In this document: piece after piece, positions 11,696-23,145 of the stretch
How the letters are laid out: each line of letters opens with the position of its first letter
Position numbering within the stretch: the first letter of the stretch is position 1
Origin: Thermothelomyces thermophilus ATCC 42464
Taxonomy: Eukaryota; Ascomycota; Sordariomycetes; Sordariales; Chaetomiaceae
DNA length: 64,000 bases
Direction of reading: 5' to 3'
NCBI RefSeq assembly: GCF_000226095.1
Contig: NC_016473.1
Location: 4,278,001-4,342,000, forward strand
The notes under the pieces: model-generated
What the model was told of the DNA's origin: nothing
Databases searched by the model: none
The model's input: only the letters and a program-made list of their open reading frames with translations
Position numbers and translations under genes: made by a program

Positions 11696-14238
11696 CGGCC
11701 ACATCACGACTGGGTGGCCCGGCGTGCCAGGAGCAATGTGTTAAAATATGTAGCAGCGACGCATCGCGTGTAGAATCTGTACAATATTGGGACTTGGCGT
11801 CTAGACCTCAAACCAGCAGTTTCGAGTCTTGTCTGTCAGTCTTGCCTCTCAGTCACACCCACTTTTCTTACCGTGGGTGCTGGCCGTTGTTTTGCCTTCA
11901 ATCGTCCTTTTCATTTTTTTTTGATCCGTTCTCCTGCCCTCTATCCCTGCTTTCTTTCTCTCGTTTCGTCTTTTCTTCTTCTTTTCGTTGCCTAATTAAT
12001 CCAGGTTTTGGGACAAGAAGGAGAGGAAGGTCGCATCACCGAATGAAGATTTCGTAATCCTTATGAAGCTCGGAACAACATCGTGCGCCCATGAGCCCCG
12101 CTATCGGGCCTTTCCCTGTGCAACCTTCCGAATATGTGGCGTTCGGGCGTCGTCAGCATCCGCGTTCTGTCCAGTCCCATTACCCCAGGCTGTGTTGTCA
12201 GCGTTGACTAATTGGCGGGGAGGGTCGTGTGCAGCGCCCAAGTTCAGGAACAAAAACCGTGCTTCATTCCCAACTTTAAAAAGTTTGAAACAGCGACCGA
12301 AGTTTCTGTCCACTTTTTCTTGAGGCACAGAGAAGCTTCAGACGAATTGATGGTGCCCGTTTCAAGTTTCGAAACAGCGGTTTGCGGCGTTGGCAAGCGT
12401 GATGCACTGCCGAGGAATCCTTGGCCTCCACCAAAGCGGCGAAGCACCAGCTGCGATGCATCCCACGAGCAGGCAACAGCAAAACGCACCCTTTGCGCCC
12501 CAGCGAACTCTGATTCACGAGGAAGCCTGCCTCTTTCGAAGAGAAAAGAAGCGGATACTTAAAGTGTCTCATGTCGCATCCCGGACCTATCAATCATGCA
12601 CAACCCGACTTGACATTGTTGGACTCGACGATATCGACCGAAATGTTCAAGAATTTACACTGCTCTAGCCTGGTCGCCCTTTGCCCGAGAGTCGAGATGG
12701 TGGAACGCCAGACGCACCTCGTCACATACCGGCAGCTTGTCGAACAATCTTCTCCGACCCCGACTTGATGAGCTCGAAATGCGGGTGCCGAATGCTGTTT
12801 GGGTGCAGGTTTGCTGGCTGCGATATTGACATGCTGCAGGTGCCAAGGGACTCGGCGACTCATTGGCTGGTCTTGTGAGGGGACTTTTTCTACAAGGCAC
12901 TGAACACTGGGTGGTCCAAAACGGGCATGCAGTCCGAATACGATTTGACCTTGGGGGATACCACAGTCCATCACACCGATATCGCACTCGGCTAGGCGCG
13001 GAAGGGGCGGGTGGGATGCTGACAATTTGGGGCTTCATGAACTCTTGGCAGATCCAGGTCCTACGAACCTCGGTTTTGGAGGCCGGCCAGACCGATAGAG
13101 GCCTCGTTTAGGCTAATGCGTTCTGGTTTGGGTTCGAAGTGACGAAAGGGGAAGGTTGCAAGAATCGCCGATATCGACGACACGACACTCCACGACGACC
13201 ACCAGGACGATGCATAGGCTGCCAAACAGCGCCCAGGGTATTTGGCGATTGGGATACCAGACACTGAACCGAGCCGGGAAAGGAGACGCGCTGCTGCGAT
13301 GTTTTCGATGATCTTACGGCAGGGGACGGGACTTTCAGAGAACCCAAATCGTACCAAGCGCCTTGTGGCATGCGATGCATGAGGCAATGTTGGGGTAGCA
13401 CAAGCGATCCGGACGACTTCGATGGCGTTATGTGCGGGAGGGCGTGAAGAGACTTATGGTAGCCATGACAAAGTGGCTGCTTCTGGAAGGGCTGTCTCAT
13501 CGTTTGAGCGAGCCATAGAGAAACAGCACCATGGGGGACTTGGCCAGGATATCGATTCGATGCAGGAAGACGGCGAAGGCATCCTCCAATCTTCGATGCT
13601 GCTAAAGATAACCTACGGCTGATGATCCCCGACTGACGATCGACCATGGGCGCTGCCGAGGTCTGAACGTTGAATCCTTGTGGACAGTGGGGAAAGAGGA
13701 GACGGGAGCAATGAACAAGCCGCGGCCCGGCGAGAGTTCTGGGTGTGAGGCGAGCGGCAGGCTGCGCCGTTTTCGTCAAGTGTCAGCCGCCACAACCGTT
13801 GAGGGACATTGCACGCCTCGCGCGTCGCGCCACACGCACTCGTTCTTGGCAAGGCAGATTTCTGCTCGGCTGGTCTCGAACTCATATCCATGTGCGATGG
13901 TTGCACATGGCGGTTTGATGACGAGAAGCTATCTTCAAACGGATAGTCAGACCCTTCAAGTTCTGATCGCCAGTCCGCTAAATCGCTCAAGGCAAGAATA
14001 TTGGCTCCGCGCCTTCGACTCTAGGCTCGGCAAAGCACCCGAAGTATGGGTCCTCTTTATGCGGCGTAAGTGTATTTCTCATTCGTCAACGCTGGAACTC
14101 CGTTGCTGGCCAGTCGGCGTTGGCAAACGGAAGCAACTCGGATCCGGACGGACATTCGCAGGTCGATGACCGGTTCTCCCGAACACCATCAGTCTTCCAG
14201 GGTGTTTCCCGACTTAGCGTGCCACAGTACTATGTTAC

Positions 14239-14247
14239 TACGGAGTA
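14239..14247 (+). repeat. Dispersed TACGGAGTA motif copy
   Basis: Exact 9-mer in non-coding DNA, followed about 20 bp later by the perfect 12-bp palindrome TACACTAGTGTA (14270-14281). Confidence 0.6.
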
Positions 14248-15893
14248 CTCATTAGTGGGTATTTTGCACTACACTAGTGTAAAACTAGTATGTTCTGCAG
14301 TGTGCTATGGCGTAGTGTAGTCCGAGGCATGTCTTGGCACGAGTTAAATATAGTCACTCTTGCCAAACTGATTAGCGTCAATCTCCTTGGGCAAGAACAA
14401 GCTTTCCGCTTCTTGGACGCCACCAAAATTATTGCGCCAGTGAGGTCAAAGAACTTTGTAGCTGTCAATCAAGCGACCTAGAATTCGCGATTCAAACAAC
14501 CCCGGTAAAAGTCAGTGTCTGCTTCGATGCCAGGCATTGTAAACATCAGTCTCCGTTTCAATGTGCATAGAAAATGGAGTTTGAGGTCACCAAATCCACC
14601 AAGTCCTCTAATGCGGTGGTGAAGACTTCCTATTCCGTACGCAAGAGGGGTGCCATGTCATCCTGTTTTGCTCCGGCAGGTTTTGGGCGCTGTTAGTCGA
14701 CTGACGTGATGCCGTCGATAAACTTGGAAGCATTCGATACATGATACCGCAAAGCGGAGATCTGGGAACCCTTTCATTTTCCGGCGACCAATCGGCCGGC
14801 GCGGAATAATTAGCAGTCGCAACAAGCATTAGCTATGCGTGCCCAAAACTCCCACCATTGTCGTCTAGCAGCCAGCTGGTCGTTTCTTCAAACCCCAGCA
14901 ACTCGAACTGTCCGAGCACAAGCAGCAGACAGCCTCGCGGTCAGAAGGGGAAGCCCAGTGCAAGGGCAATTGGTGGGAACGAAAGCTGGAGGCGTGGGCC
15001 GGCATTCGGCGTAGTACACTAGCGTGATGTACACTACTGTACTATATCGGGCACGTTGTGGCACGAAAACTAATTGAGGAACAGCAACCCCAGCATAACG
15101 CAAGGCTGAAAATCTCATTGGCGCTTTCGCCTTAGCTGAAATACAACGGTCCGCCTGCCGAAGACAAATTCCCGAGCAGAACGAGCCTGTCTGACGGACC
15201 ATGCCGTCGGGCCCAGTGTTTTGTGCACACACAAGCTCTAAAAATAAAAATAACCTCAAGGTGGGTCGTTGTGCGGATCCTGGAGAATTCTCTGGGACTG
15301 TGATCGTCGTCCCCAGTGTGGGCACCAATGCCCGTTGGCTAAGTGTTTCGCGGGTCCAGTCACAGTGAAGAGTGTGGCGGTGCACGAAGCTTATTCCCCG
15401 GACTACCCGGGACGGGAGGCTGCACGGACCGGCAATGGCCAGCGACGGCATCCGGTCTAGCGAACGGAATACACGGACACTACAATAGCGTATCGAAGCG
15501 GCTTCAGGATTAGCTAGCACTATTTTTGATTTCGAGCCGAGTGCACCGGGATCTAAGACTTTTCATGCTAAGAACCTCTTCTCGAAACGGACCCGCGGGT
15601 CCCGCCGAGAAGCGGTCAGACGTGCTTGAACAGTCCGGAATAGGTTGGACGTCTTTGTCGTATGACCTCAGTGTAGTGGGCAACTAGCGACGATACATCA
15701 AGACTCAAAAGGATTTGCGAGTTGGCCTCTCCCTGCACCATGCGGGCGGATATCTAATCGTAACCTCTGGATGTAACGGACGAGAAAGCGGCGCGGCGAA
15801 AACCACGAGGTTGAGAGACAGTGATGTGGAAAGTCGCACAATGTGTAACCATTGCACAACTGTCACGGCCCACATTCCAGTAGTGAATGTACG

Positions 15894-15902
15894 TACGGAG
15901 TA
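15894..15902 (+). repeat. Dispersed TACGGAGTA motif copy
   Basis: Exact 9-mer in non-coding DNA, preceded by gtacg so that TACGTACGGAGTA is read. Confidence 0.6.
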
Positions 15903-16153
15903 AAGAGGTTAGCTGGGCGGCAAATCTCGATACATACCTTACGCTGCTAGCGTACCGTGACGGACCCCAAAAAAAAAGTTAAGGTTTTCAGCTGGTCATG
16001 AACCTTGCAATTCCGCGGTGGGGGGCGCTGGGCCCCGCTACCAGCAAGTGGAACAAACCACGAAATACACGAGACATGTTTGGGATTCGCTTAAACTTGT
16101 TTCTTCTCTTAGCCCTTCTCTATGTCTCTCAATTGCTAATACGTCGTGACCTG

Positions 16154-16162
16154 TACGGAGTA
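16154..16162 (+). repeat. Dispersed TACGGAGTA motif copy
   Basis: Exact 9-mer in the 6.4-kb gene-poor stretch. Confidence 0.6.
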
Positions 16163-16697
16163 GTGCGACCTCGATCAGGGGGCAGCGTTGTTAATGGTGC
16201 GAGAATCGGAAAACTTCCAGGGCCAAGCACTTCAACTGGGTATGTGCACTCGGAACCTGCCTCAAGCAATGAGGGACCCACAGGCTAGGCCGGGGCTGCG
16301 CGGGAAGAGCTAAAGTTCCTTCTAGCTTAAAGCAGTAAGCGGGGCCTGCTACACCAACAAGATCAGACGGCCATTGGTCGGTTTTGCACAGACCCAAATC
16401 TTGCAATGGTCCTTCCATTTTCATGAACCTGAGAGGAGGAAAGCCACCTGCGAGTTTGTTTGGGGAAGAAAGTCAATTCCTCTATTGACTTGAGCTACTC
16501 GTTACCGAGTTCGCCTGATCAGGTAACCACCCCTTCTCCCTCGTGAAAGACTCGGATGGTGCATCCTGCGATTCGCATGCTTACAGTCGATGTTCAGCCC
16601 TACACAACAACTGCCCAGGACAGTACGCTACACGACCAGTACTTGGAATAGCCTTGGGATCCTGCGGCGTTCGTGTGTGGTGCACATCCGAGGGATG

Positions 16698-16706
16698 TAC
16701 TCCGTA
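16698..16706 (-). repeat. Dispersed TACGGAGTA motif copy
   Basis: Exact copy on the minus strand (TACTCCGTA on the plus strand) in the gene-poor stretch. Confidence 0.6.
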
Positions 16707-17984
16707 CATCCGTCCAAATGCCCACTGGCGACCGAGATCGCGGCGCATTCGAACCATGCCTTTTCTGGGAGAAATTCGTCCATCCATTCTCCACCAAATA
16801 CGCCACCTCCCATGCTTGGGTTACATGCAGTTCACGGACAGCAAGAGCTTGCTCTCGCTTGCTGTTGTCGATGAGGCCTCGATGGTGGGCTCCCAGGTGG
16901 AGAGCGTGGGAGGGATCTTGCAACGACTGGCCTAAAACACTGTTTTCTCCGATTTATTTTTATCCTTGAGCTCCTCACGAAAGCTTACCTTTTCTTCATC
17001 GAGAGGGCAAGGCGAGTTCTTGGCACCAGTTTTAACAGACCGGGGTGGAGGTATACCGTATTGCTCGCTTTGACAAAGCCAGAGCGCGCGTCCCGACACT
17101 TGTGTTTAACCATCAACCAGTTAACTTACCTAATCGCGTCGCCGATCCAAACGTCGGCCATGACACACACATCAAGGCGCACTGAGGGAGAGGAGTGTGA
17201 CATCGAAGATGAGGCTGGGCTCGCCCAAGTGTACGGACTAATGAATTGCAGGTGCCGTGCCACTACCAATCCGCGTGCGCATGCGAGTGCATGCCGTGCC
17301 GGTGCACGCGAGGCACATCCGGGGATCAGCCAGTGATTTGGCTCAGCAAGGTGGCAGCAGTCGACAAGGGGGGTCCCGAGGAGGGGGCCCTCAAGGGAGC
17401 TCTCACCTCCCGCTCTGGTCCAGGATGCACTCAGAGACGCAGGCTCCGGGGCGGGTGAACGCACCGTCCACGATGCCCACACGCGGCGACGACCAGCCAT
17501 CCCTGCTCCCGTTCAGGCATGGGTCAAGGACGGGTGCGCCGCAAGCGCACCATCCCCACCCCACTAAGCCCCCTTGCCTTGTGGTCTTGAAGATGGAGTC
17601 ATGGAGTCCACTCCGTGGTGCGACTCATCGCCGCTCGTAGGGCAGCGACTCTGGACTTCGGACCAAGCCGCTCCACTGACAGACCCTGCAGACCCTCTCC
17701 CTCCCTCCCCCCTCACCGACATCAAGTCCAGCTCTCCAAATCGGGATTGCCCGTCTTATATCACGGCGTGGAGCTTTGTGTGTCACCTTCTGCTTCAATT
17801 CCCCGACTTATCTCTCCTCCGTACCACGCCAGCGCCGCAAATAACGGTCATCAAACTCCTCGACCAGTACCTTCAACGCTAAACCCCTTGTCAGTTCCAT
17901 CTTTGGCAAACGGTCGTTCCTGTCGACGAGTCGACAGGGCATTCTCCCAACGTTCAATCCGTCTAGCCTCCTCGATCCATATAG

Positions 17985-17992
17985 TATATAAG
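17985..17992 (+). promoter_or_regulatory. Candidate TATA box for the bZIP-like gene
   Basis: TATATAAG lies about 154 bp upstream of the ATG at 18146, followed by a pyrimidine- and A-rich leader. Position and sequence fit a core promoter; no transcript evidence is available. Confidence 0.45.
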
Positions 17993-18145
17993 TGATCAAG
18001 CTTCCCTAGTGGACACCACCCGTTCCCGAAGCAGCAACAAGCTCAAGCATCTTTCCCGAACTGGAACCCGAAAGATCAAGAGCATACAAGAAGAGCAGAC
18101 TTCGGCCTGTTAGTCTCGTCTTCCCCTTCTCTTTTCTCTCTCGAG

Positions 18146-19036
18146 ATGTCCTCATACCAACCCGTTGAAGAGCAAGGCTACATAGAGGTCCGCCATCCCC
18201 ACGACTCGCACAACGAAGAGTGGGACGACGCCGGGTTAAGGAGTAGGCACCAGTCCACCCCAAGGCAAAGCAAGCAGCCCCTCCCTTCTCCCCACTCAGG
18301 AAAGGGCCGCAGCAAGACCAAGGGCAGCAAGACAACCGCTGCCGCCCAGTCAGGCTCAGACACCGAGAGAGAGCCATCCAAGATGTCTTCCAGGTCGTCC
18401 AGGCTCTCGTCATCCTCGGCTTCAAGGAAAGACAAGGCCTCATCAACAAAGACCAAGAAGACCGACGACTGGACCGAGGTGACAGAACCAGACGAGAGGC
18501 GACGCATCCAGAACCGGATCGCCCAGCGCAAGTTCAGTACGTCGACGCCCACGAGCTCACCAGCTAGCCCATCCCTCTAACCGAGATGTACAGGGGAGAA
18601 GGCTCGCGAGCAGAAAGACCGCGCCGCCCGGGACGCACAGAACCAGCAATTCGCCGGCTCGGTCTACCACATCCCCGACCCAGAAGACTTGAGCTTGGAC
18701 GATGGCGGCGACCTGTCGGGCCTGCCCTGGGGCGGCCTCAACATGCGGCACGTCGTCGCCCGGGGGCACGCGTCCGCGAGCGCGGGCGGCCACAGCCGTT
18801 ACAGCGGCCACACGGGCGGCAGCAGCGTCATCCTCACAACAAGCGGCACACCGGGGCCTGTCGACCAGACGATTTACCAAATGAACCCGTACGGCTACGC
18901 GCCACCACCGCCACCGCATCCGCACGGGGGGATGGTGGACGCGAACGGGGAGGTCTATCACGGCTATGAATCGCCTTATGCCGGGGCATACTACGATTTC
19001 GATGCGGCAGCGGCGGATCCCGGGCATGGGATGTGA
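18146..19036 (+). CDS. Zipper-less bZIP-like protein with Pap1-type basic region
   Basis: Model join(18146..18536,18594..19036), 277 residues. The 57-bp intron has a GTACGT donor, CTAAC branch site and CAG acceptor, and falls inside the basic region. Joined, residues 120-135 read RIQNRIAQRKFREK, matching the NxxAQxxFR basic signature of the Pap1/Yap group of bZIP factors. Where leucine heptads should follow there is AREQKDRAARDAQNQ and then a turn-rich sequence, so no zipper is visible. The N-terminus is Ser/Lys-rich with a likely nuclear localisation signal; the C-terminus is Gly/Pro/Tyr-rich with a run of prolines. Role: a putative nuclear DNA-binding protein, but dimerisation through a zipper is not supported. 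A candidate TATA box lies 154 bp upstream. Confidence 0.82.
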
Positions 19037-21063
19037 TTCCCTCCCTCCGCATTTTTTTTATTCCATCTATGATGATTCTGATGTTATGATGAGTAAGTTT
19101 GTGCACATCGAGCCCTCACCCCCTCTGTTCTTTTCCAGTTTCTCTGCGATGGCCGCTCTCTCAATTTAGCACTGTCTGGAGATGTCAAGGCGAAACGTTA
19201 GCCTTTACAGGAAGGTGGAAGCACGTTACTGACGAATTAGCGTCTTAGGGGGAGATCGGGATGTGCCTTGTGTCGATCGAATTGAATGAACCTTTTTTTG
19301 AGGGCCTGAGACACGGGACTGGGCTCGTGTTCGAGACGGGGAATGATTTTCGCTCTTGGCCTCTCGTGGCGTCTGACGGCAGCGACTCAGGCGTTGATTT
19401 TTTTTCTTCTTCTTCACTTCACTTCGCTGGACCTTTTGCGGCTTTCCTCTCCTTTTTCTTTTCTTTCTTTTTTTTTTTTTTTTCAGCGTTGTCGCATGTT
19501 TGGGGTTCTGGTTGGTTGGGGAAAGCGAGCGTTGTGTGTGTGGCTGTGATAAGGGACTTGGATCGCACTGCACTACATTTTGGGACACACTGGGACTCAG
19601 CATCACTAGACGGTCTGCTTCTTTTTTTTTTTTTTTCTCTCTCGGGTTGGGGGGCGGCACGGGATTTTCCTTCTTTTGTCTTTTCTCATTTCCTTTCACT
19701 TCGGCATATACCCTACTCTCGTCGGTTGGATCTCGCGGGTTTTCTCCCCTCTTGTTTTTCTCTTTTTTTTTTTCTCCCTTCGTTTTTCCCTATGTTCCTT
19801 GAACACTTGGGTTGGGTCAAGGCTTGGGGCATACGGGATTGGTTGATAGGGTTCTGGGCTCGGGAGGCATTCTGGTTGCATTGCTTTAGCTGCCTACACC
19901 GCTCTTGGCTTCTCGTATCATGATGACGGCTAACAAAAAAGCATTCTTCGCTCTTCATTCAACTATTTCCCGCAAGGCTCCTTTCGCAGTCGTATCCGTA
20001 TACGTACAACAAGGTTAGCTTGTGGTTGTATCCAGGATTATTAATCGCGCCCTTGTTGTGACATTGTAACCGAATGCGGCTGCGACCGGGGAATGCTTGG
20101 CAAGGCAATTGCCCTGTTCAGATTCCCGGCACTCTGGATCGTCAGGTTGCCAGTGGTTACGCAACATCCCCATGGGAGGGTGACCACGAGGATCTTGCAG
20201 CCTACACTGTACACTGCTGCGTTGACGTGTTGACTGACGTAGGGCAGCGCGTTATCCGCAAGCATCGCTGGAGGAGTGGTTTCTGCCTGATTTCTGTTCA
20301 TCCAAGGCAAAGTGCAAGTGCCACGGTCTGGAATCGGTAAAGCAGCAAAACCCCCGCTATTGCCGACCTCGGACTCGGGTCAATTCTGCCCAGGCATGAC
20401 GGACAAGCTCATGCCAAAGGTTCCCTGCGGTCCCGCATGCGCGGCGTATCGTCGGAAGTACGTACAGTACACCATCTACGCGAGAAAACGTGACACACGG
20501 TCCTATCTCCCCCTCCAAGGGTGGCATTCCGCGACGAAACGTGCACTACGCACTCTTCTTCCCGGCTCGCCAGGAACAATAAGCGAGACGATCTCTTCAG
20601 CAATCCGTCCCCCGGCTGCATTTACAGAGACACAGGGACCGTGGAACCTTGGGTTTTAAGGGTGGCACAGCCACCGCCATTGCAGTCCATTTCCGTGCCA
20701 TCCAAAGTGCCTTTTTGGTTTGGGGGAGCATTGCCGCACGCTACTGCATGACCGCTTCACGGGCGAAGCCCGATGGTCGCCGATAAGATCTCGGTAATAA
20801 ATTTCAGCTCTCAAATGCGCACGCCAGACAGGAGATGGCGAGCGGTCCTACATATAGCGAAACCAGTTATTGGCGACTCCCACCTTGCCTAGGAACATAT
20901 ACGAATCTTGAGGAGGAGGGATTGGCACTTTGTATACTTTGTTTCCCCGCATCCCGCAGCCCGCAGCCCCGCGATTGTCAAGCCTGCGCGGGAGCAGCCG
21001 TGCCATCGGAGGACCGAAGGACTGCCGACTTGTTTCCATCCAAAGTTACAGGATGAATGAAAA

Positions 21064-21072
21064 TACTCCGTA
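21064..21072 (-). repeat. Dispersed TACGGAGTA motif copy
   Basis: Exact copy on the minus strand (TACTCCGTA on the plus strand) in intergenic DNA. Confidence 0.6.
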
Positions 21073-22812
21073 CTGGACGAGGGTTTTGGCGGCTGTTCGA
21101 TCAACGTTCGATTTGCATCATTCGTACCACCTAGAAAAAAAAAACACCAAAAAAAAACCGTCGATCGACTCACTCACTTCAAGGGTAACACAAGTCAAAG
21201 CAGGCAGCGTCTTCAGAGCGGGAAGACGAGCGTGTTTCCAATCCGAAAGACCGGCTCGAAACAAGCTTCGGCACTCAATGTCGGCTTTCGCCAACATTGA
21301 GTGTCGGTTCTGCTTGACCTGATAGATCTCTATCTACATAGTAAGGTGGGCGATCTGTGGCTTCGGGTTCGATGAGACGGACCGGTCAGGACACAGAATC
21401 CTTGTGAACAGGGTCGCCCGGTGCTCTTTGGAGAGAGGCTCGGCGAAGCCCGATGCCTCGGCTCACACCGGAGTTGCCTGTCGAAGAAGGTCGCCTTCTG
21501 CGTTCTGTGCCCCTGTGTTGTGGCTGTCGGAGACCAATGTCCCTTGTTCAAGGGCGCACACCCGATCGCCAGATACGGGAGGTTCCTGCATGCGAGCGGC
21601 ACGAGGGAGCAACCTCTCCGCTGTCCTTGCCCCGTTGTGGGTTAGTTACACCTGCTGCAATGCTGGTTGCGGTGTGCCGGGGTCGCGCGCATAAGTCTCG
21701 ACCGTTGCAGTGGCTGTCGAGCCGGCAAAGTGGCGCACAAGGGGGGGAGGGGATTGTGTAATCAGACACGGCAAGTCGAGATGCTCTGGCACGGCTGGGC
21801 GTAGTGTAAAGCGAACCCCTGCTGGACTCGGAATTTCTGGGTTCTCTCCCGCTGCAAGGTACAGTACAGGACGTGTACGGAATAGCGTACGAACGAACAT
21901 GTATCGAACTGCCTCCGGAAGGGATGTCACAAGGTCCCAATCTTGGTGTCTTGAGCCATGCGTGCCGTCTCAAGTTACCCAGACGGGGATGGTGCATGCT
22001 CCTTTCCTGCGTCGACTGCATTATTGTCACCCAGTGCTCAAGAGATTTGAAACATGCCTTCGGCTCCAAAGACAGGGGCACATCACTAGGACCATCAGCA
22101 GTCCACCTCTGTTGGCTGCCCATGTCGTGGGAGAAGAACAGCGAGACTTCTTTTGGCAAGCATGTCAGGTCAGCAAACACTGCAGCTCTTGAAGTCCCGG
22201 ATTGGCCAACGGACTGGAGAAAGACGCATAACGTCACCTGTCTCGTTGTTCGTAGCCAAGCAGCAACTGCAAGACTAACTATCCTACCGGATTGGCTACC
22301 CGTCCTTTCTCGCGGCAGGGGATTGCAGAAGGCCGCAGGACCTGTGACCAGCTTATGTTCCCAAGCCCGATGCCGATGTCCGAGCAGAGGTTGCTTCTTC
22401 AGGGGAGGCCTTTCGGATCACAGTTTCCACTCGGCAAATGTCGGAGCCAGAGCGGGTCAGGTGCCGTCCATATACTAGTAGGTTGAATCGCGACTTGTCC
22501 CGCTTTGGTTGATGAGAAGGGAGGAAGAAGCAAGTTTAGGACCGGCTGCGTGTCGGTATTGATAATGGCCGTGATGGGACCTGCAGAGAGAGAGGTCAGA
22601 ACTTTGAAAAGTCGGAGATTTGTCGCTCCGCCAATTCAGTTCATACGCAAGGTGCTTGCATGCAAGAGTGCCACGGCCACGCTCAGAGTACGACACTACG
22701 TTGGATGTTGTCTAATAGTGTAGATGAATTGGGGTCCAAAAAAAGGATGCCGTGGGGGCTCTGGGTCTATTCCGTATCGAGAACACTCCACTCTCCCCAC
22801 ATTTTGGTACTT

Positions 22813-22868
22813 GTAGTGTAATCCGTAGTGTACAGTAAAGTACGGATTACACTACTATGTACGGATTA
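22813..22868. repeat. Inverted repeat built from TACGGATTA motifs
   Basis: The left arm gtagtgtaatccgta (22813-22827) and right arm tacggattacactac (22841-22855) are perfect 15-bp complements around a 13-bp loop. A third motif copy follows directly at 22860-22868. It lies about 280 bp upstream of the glucosidase I start codon. Confidence 0.8.
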
Positions 22869-23035
22869 CTTCGTACATGCTCAAGAATGTGGGGATGATC
22901 TGAAACGGCCGGTCCACGGGATGCCGACGTTTTTTTCTAGCCCCCAATTGGAGCTTGTCAGCGTGAACGTGTTCGAAACCCGGATACGCCAAACGTCGAA
23001 GCTCCCTTGCCGACTAGTGTAGTGTAGGTTGTGTG

Positions 23036-23044
23036 TACGGATTA
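23036..23044 (+). repeat. Dispersed TACGGATTA motif copy
   Basis: Exact 9-mer about 100 bp upstream of the glucosidase I start codon. Confidence 0.6.
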
Positions 23045-23145
23045 CGGTCTGCGCGCTGCACCTTCCAAGACGCCATGAAACTCTGATTATCTAATTCTTT
23101 GTTTCTTCTTTTTTTTGTTAATCTGAACTTTGAAGGAGCACCGCC

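Larger units (their letters stand above)
11696..18145. other. Gene-poor intergenic stretch (6.4 kb)
   Basis: Both strands hold only scattered frames of at most about 220 codons, with no recognisable domain, no consistent codon bias and no splice-linked continuation that I could follow. It contains several TACGGAGTA motifs, a TACACTAGTGTA palindrome at 14270-14281 and the promoter of the bZIP-like gene at its right end. It is not conspicuously AT-rich, so it does not look like a classic RIP-mutated repeat island. No tRNA fold was found by eye. Confidence 0.6.
19037..23145. other. Gene-poor intergenic stretch (4.1 kb)
   Basis: The first 900 bp are T-rich with several T-tracts (near 19470-19483, 19621-19636 and 19768-19775) and carry a 220-codon phenylalanine-rich frame that I regard as spurious. 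The rest holds no recognisable coding sequence. The right part, just upstream of the glucosidase gene, contains a cluster of TACGGATTA motifs including a perfect inverted repeat. Confidence 0.6.

Noticed and set aside
13060-13790. Minus-strand fragments faintly resembling a cytochrome P450 N-terminal half (for example YPGRCLAAY, ERISLNEAS)
   Set aside because: The matches are short, fall in different frames with stops between, and no heme-binding or I-helix motif was found; not strong enough to call a pseudogene.
19261-19923. 220-codon phenylalanine-rich frame
   Set aside because: It arises from T-rich 3' flanking DNA, lacks any domain or normal codon use, and is interrupted in composition by homopolymers.
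20150-20210. 5S rRNA-like string gggtgaccac
   Set aside because: Only about ten bases match the conserved internal region of fungal 5S rRNA; the flanking helices and the rest of the promoter elements are absent.
11696-23145. Transposon remnants in the gene-poor stretches
   Set aside because: No transposase, reverse transcriptase or integrase motif, and no long terminal or inverted repeats were recognised; only short motif repeats are present.
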